Under the pieces are notes generated by a model, which ran no database searches, was not told the origin of the DNA, and saw nothing but the letters and a program-made list of their open reading frames with translations. DNA of 64,000 nucleotides from positions 25,623,558-25,687,557 of the forward strand of contig OX336336.1 of NCBI GenBank assembly GCA_946902875.1. The letters are read 5' to 3'. Source of the DNA: Nematopogon swammerdamellus. Lineage: Eukaryota; Arthropoda; Insecta; Lepidoptera; Adelidae. The translations under genes were made by a program, and so were the position numbers. Shown here piece by piece: positions 25,201 to 31,200 of this stretch. The first letter of the stretch is position 1. Each line of letters starts with the position of its first letter.

Positions 25201-28200
25201 ATTTCCAAAACATCATTCCAAACTTTCACGAGGTGCTGCCCGATAGATAAGCAGAGAGGGTGAGGGAGGAGGGAGGGGGGAGCGGGGAGGAGGGCTGGGG
25301 AGGAGGGAGGGGTAGGGGAAGTGGGAGTCGAGTGACGAGGAGAGGAGGGGCGGGAGGAGGGAGGGGGAGGTGTAGGAAGAATGGAGGAAGGAGGGGAGGT
25401 GGAGAGTTAGGGGGGAGGGTCACGCTATAGAAGCATATGTAGTAGAAGTATAGCTTAAGTAGTACATATAAGAACAAGCACCTTTTTTTTCTCAAATTTA
25501 TTTGCAGTTTTAGATAAGCCCTTCCAGAAGTAAGACGTGCTGTTAGTATCGGACCCTTAAGATGGAAAGTAGGCTTACCCGTTTTGGACGCCGGCTCGGG
25601 GATCCTTGGAGGAGCGAACGCCGATCATGATGAGCGCCATCAGCACGAAGAACAAGCACACGGCGAAGCATATCCTGTCGCGCGGCACCAGACACAAAGT
25701 TAGGTTAAGTTACAAGTGGCTGAGACGGAGGGGCCAAAGCACATGCTGCGACTAGCAAATATCACCTCCGCGAAGGTAGGTGCCTAGGCTATACTGGCCT
25801 AGAGGAGAACACAGCCGAGGCTGCTATGAGGCCATCTTACATACAGTACGGTGGTACCAACCAAGTCGGATTATCAGGTGTCCCACGACACCCCACCTTT
25901 TTTTACTGTAAAGCGGATTATCCGGATTTTCGTCTATAAGGACTACCCCCCTGGTACCAATTAATCCGGATAATCGGGGTTCTACTGTACTTGCATATGA
26001 CTCCCTTCTTAATTACTAGGTGGTAGGGTTTAACCCGCCCGGGTAGGTACCACCGCACTGAATGAAAGGTCGGTCGAAACGGCTATGTAAATATTTTGCG
26101 TTTTCCGTCCAGTTCAGTGTAGCCGGCACGGCCGAAGGGAAGCACTGACGTGGCACCAAGTTCACCCGGTGTTATGGGCTGACATCACGGATGTTGTAGG
26201 TGATGTAGCCAACCGTGCCAGTTTCCATAAAAAAATAAATAAAAAAAAAACTATAATATCTATGAAAAATTAAATTTCCCTACAAATTTTCTTGACGGCT
26301 CTTCTTCGTGGGTGTAAAGCAAACCGGATAGAACAAATTGTGACACGTTCGAATGCAGTCTCAACTGCCATAAGAATGCTCAACAAACAATAAACAACAA
26401 TAGCATTACTCACCGATATACAGCGAGGTGCCCTATAGCGCCGTCGCAGTCCACCTGGTAGGAGCCCGGCACGTACCCGTTCGTACTGTTCACACAGAAC
26501 GGCACCTACGCGGGACAATACAGAAATGTAAACAGATACGTCATATTTTGCTAATGGTTGTCTGAGTAGGTATATAAGGTGTTTCGTTATTCATATAGTT
26601 TCTTTCAGGGGGTTGTTCTGTATACATCCTAAACTGAGTAACTTTTGTTCTATAGCTTTTGGAAATTGAAAAAAAAAAAAAATTCACTTTCCCCATACAT
26701 TTGGAGGTTAGGTCTGCCCTTAACCCTTTCGTCGCCGGGACCGCTAGGGCCCAGTCATGCGCCCAGGCCAAGGCTTTACGAAACTTCCACCGTACTACTA
26801 CTACAATTAAACATATTTTTGAAAGCACTTTTCAAAATCACATATGTGTGCGCCTGGCCTCACAAAATGACTATAGGCGCACACAAATATGTGCGACTGG
26901 CGCCACCTATTTATATGAAAGCACTTTTTCTAAATCACATATGTGTGCGCCTGGCCTCACAAAATGACTATAGGTGCACACAAATATGTGCAACTGGCGC
27001 CGAAAGGGTTAAATGTATGGAGAAAGTGAATTTTTTTTCCAATTTCCAAAAGCTGTAGAACAAAAGTTACTCAGTTTAGGATACAGAACAACCCCCTGAA
27101 AGAAACGACATGAATAACGAAACACCTTATATAAGAATTAATAAAATATGTATGTATGTATGCATGCCCCAACGACATAGGCTGACATTCATTGTCGAAT
27201 GTTCGAAGCTTAGCACTGTCTAACTAAGCTAAGCACGAGTCCGATTAAAGTTCACTAACATTTTGTACAGGACTCTCATAGTCGAGACTAACGCTTAGAA
27301 CGAACTATGCTAAGCCAAGTAATAGTCCAAGTTAAACTTCACTTTTTTTCTTTTCCTGGTGATTCACCATCGTGGTGGATCGCACCATTGCTCATACTGA
27401 AATATAGGGTGTTTTTCGTAGGGTGTTTTACGCACGCTGTCAGTCAAACCAACGTCACTGGACACTGGCAGTAATAAACAAATTTCCTATTCGTTTGGTT
27501 GCCACTATTTAAAAAAAAGAAATAACCTGTCGTGAGGGGACAGGACAGCCAGTGTGTCAATGCTCTGTGTATTCTATTCTGCGCTACTCCCTCATTTGTA
27601 CTAAAATGAAAGAGACAGAAAACTCGTAAGTTTGCTGTCGAGGCTAAAGTCATCGTAAGACTAGACTTGGACTTGGCTTAGTTTTCAAACTCAAAGACAG
27701 TTGCTTTGCGTGCTGTTTGAACTCAGAGACGAACTAAGCACGCTCGTTGCGACTATGAATGTCACTCATAGAGTCCTAATAAGGACCTTAACAGGACACT
27801 GCAGACTAAACAAACACCTACACCGAATGGGCCTTAGCGACAAACCGGTGTGCAGGTTCTGTATAAAAGAGGATGAAACGCCCGTACACATCCTTTGTGA
27901 ATGTCAAGTGCTCATTCACAGTAAAAGGCGTATTCTTGGGGGTAACATTTTCAACACATGTCAAATACAGGCACTCAACCCCAAGAATATAACTGGGTTC
28001 AAAGCGGAAATCGGACTTGGGGGTGAGCTATAAACTTTTGAGAGATCACAATATATCTTCCTAGGTCACAGTGACAACAGGGCTCAGAGGGCTCCTGACT
28101 CTCTCTTTAAATCTTAATCAGCAGGGGCACGCCGAGCAGCACAGCGACACGGCCGACGTCGCGCAGCAACATGCCGACTCATCTTACATGCGGTACTTAC

Positions 28201-31200
28201 GTGCTTGAGTGCATCGTGGAGGCCCGGCGAGAGTGTGATGCAGGCGGCCACGGTCACCAGCAGCAGCATGAGCGCGTACATCAGCCGGCTCGAGGTGGAG
28301 TTGGTGCCGCTGGGGCACGCCGAGCAGCACAGCGACACGGCCGACGTCGTGCAGCAACGTGCCGACTCATCTTACATGCGGTACTTACGTGCTTGAGTGC
28401 ATCGTGGAGGCCCGGCGAGAGTGTGATGCAGGCGGCCACGGTCACCAGCAGCAGCATGAGCGCGTACATCAGCCGGCTCGAGGTGGAGTTGGTGCAGCTG
28501 GGGCACGCCGAGCAGCACAGCGACACGGCCGACGTCGCGCAGCAACGTGCCGACTCATCTTACATGCGGTACTTACGTGCTTGAGTGCATCGTGGAGGCC
28601 CGGCGAGAGTGTGATGCAGGCGGCCACGGTCACCAGCAGCAGCATGAGCGCGTACATCAGCCGGCTCGAGGTGGAGTTGGTGCAGCTGGGGCACGCCGAG
28701 CAGCACAGCGACACGGCCGACGTCGCGCAGCAACATGCCGACTCATCTTACATGCGGTACTTACGTGCTTGAGTGCATCGTGGAGGCCCGGCGAGAGTGT
28801 GATGCAGGCGGCCACGGTCACCAGCAGCAGCATGAGCGCGTACATCAGCCGGCTCGAGGTGGAGTTGGTGCAGCTGGGGCACGCCGAGCAGCACAGCGAC
28901 ACGGCCGACGTCGCGCAGCAACATGCCGACTCATCTTACATGCGGTACTTACGTGCTTGAGTGCATCGTGGAGGCCCGGCGAGAGTGTGATGCAGGCGGC
29001 CACGGTCACCAGCAGCAGCATGAGCGCGTACATCAGCCGGCTCGAGGTCGAGTTGGTGCAGCTGGGGCACGCCGAGCAGCACAGCGACACGGCCGACGTC
29101 GCGCAGCAACATGCCGACTCATCTTACATGCGGTACTTACGTGCTTGAGTGCATCGTGGAGGCCCGGCGAGAGTGTGATGCAGGCGGCCACGGTCACCAG
29201 CAGCAGCATGAGCGCGTACATCAGCCGGCTCGAGGTGGAGTTGGTGCAGCTGGGGCACGCCGAGCAGCACAGCGACACGGCCGACGTCGCGCAGCAACAT
29301 GCCGACTCATCTTACATGCGGTACTTACGTGCTTGAGTGCATCGTGGAGGCCCGGCGAGAGTGTGATGCAGGCGGCCACGGTCACCAGCAGCAGCATGAG
29401 CGCGTACATCAGCCGGCTCGAGGTCGAGTTGGTGCAGCTGGGGCACGCCGAGCAGCACAGCGACACGGCCGACGTCGCGCAGCAACATGCCGACTCATCT
29501 TACATGCGGTACTTACGTGCTTGAGTGCATCGTGGAGGCCCGGCGAGAGTGTGATGCAGGCGGCCACGGTCACCAGCAGCAGCATGAGCGCGTACATCAG
29601 CCGGCTCGAGGTGGAGTTGGTGCAGCTGGGGCACGCCGAGCAGCACAGCGACACGGCCGACGTCGCGCAGCAACATGCCGACTCATCTTACATGCGGTAC
29701 TTACGTGCTTGAGTGCATCGTGGAGGCCCGGCGAGAGTGTGATGCAGGCGGCCACGGTCACCAGCAGCAGCATGAGCGCGTACATCAGCCGGCTCGAGGT
29801 GGAGTTGGTGCAGCTGGGGCACGCCGAGCAGCACAGCGACACGGCCGACGTCGCGCAGCAACGTGCCGACTCATCTTACATGCGGTACTTACGTGCTTGA
29901 GTGCATCGTGGAGGCCCGGCGAGAGTGTGATACAGGCGGCCACGGTCACCAGCAGCAGCATGAGCGCGTACATCAGCCGGCTCGAGGTCGAGTTGGTGCA
30001 GCTGGGGCACGCCGAGCAGCACAGCGACACGGCCGACGTCGCGCAGCAACGTGCCGACTCATCTTACATGCGGTACTTACGTGCTTGAGTGCATCGTGGA
30101 GGCCCGGCGAGAGTGTGATGCAGGCGGCCACGGTCACCAGCAGCAGCATGAGCGCGTACATCAGCCGGCTCGAGGTGGAGTTGGTGCAGCTGGGGCACGC
30201 CGAGCAGCACAGCGACACGACCGACGTCGCGCAGCAACGTGCCGACTCATCTTACATGCGGTACTTACGTGCTTGAGTGCATCGTGGAGGCCCGGCGAGA
30301 GTGTGATGCAGGCGGCCACGGTCACCAGCAGCAGCATGAGCGCGTACATCAGCCGGCTCGAGGTGGAGTTGGTGCAGCTGGGGCACGCCGAGCAGCACAG
30401 CGACACGGCCGACGTCGCGCAGCAACGTGCCGACTCATCTTACATGCGGTACTTACGTGCTTGAGTGCATCGTGGAGGCCCGGCGAGAGTGTGATGCAGG
30501 CGGCCACGGTCACCAGCAGCAGCATGAGCACGTACATCAGCCGGCTCGAGGTGGAGTTGGTGTAGCTGGGGCACGCCGAGCAGCACAGCGACATGGCCGA
30601 CGTCGCGCAGCAACGTGCCGACTCATCTTACATGCGGTACTTACGTGCTTGAGTGCATCGTGGAGGCCCGGCGAGAGTGTGATGCAGGCGGCCACGGTCA
30701 CCAGCAGCAGCATGAGCGCGTACATCAGCCGGCTCGAGGTCGAGTTGGTGCAGCTGGGGCACGCCGAGCAGCACAGCGACATGGCCGACGTCGCGCAGCA
30801 ACGTGCCGACTCATCTTACATGCGGTACTTACGTGCTTGAGTGCATCGTGGAGGCCCGGCGAGAGTGTGATGCAGGCGGCCACGGTCACCAGCAGCAGCA
30901 TGAGCGCGTACATCAGCCGGCTCGAGGTGGAGTTGGTGCAGCTGGGGCACGCCGAGCAGCACAGCGACATGGCCGACGTCGCGCAGCAACATGCCGACTC
31001 ATCTTACATGCGGTACTTACGTGCTTGAGTGCATCGTGGAGGCCCGGCGAGAGTGTGATGCAGGCGGCCACGGTCACCAGCAGCAGCATGAGCGCGTACA
31101 TCAGCCGGCTCGAGGTGGAGTTGGTGCAGCTGGGGCACGCCGAGCAGCACAGCGACACGGCCGACGTCGCGCAGCAACATGCCGACTCATCTTACATGCG

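Noticed and set aside
25226..25495. Proline-rich 89-codon minus-strand frame
   Set aside because: Encoded by the homopurine tract in Serinc intron 4; low complexity with no splice or domain support.
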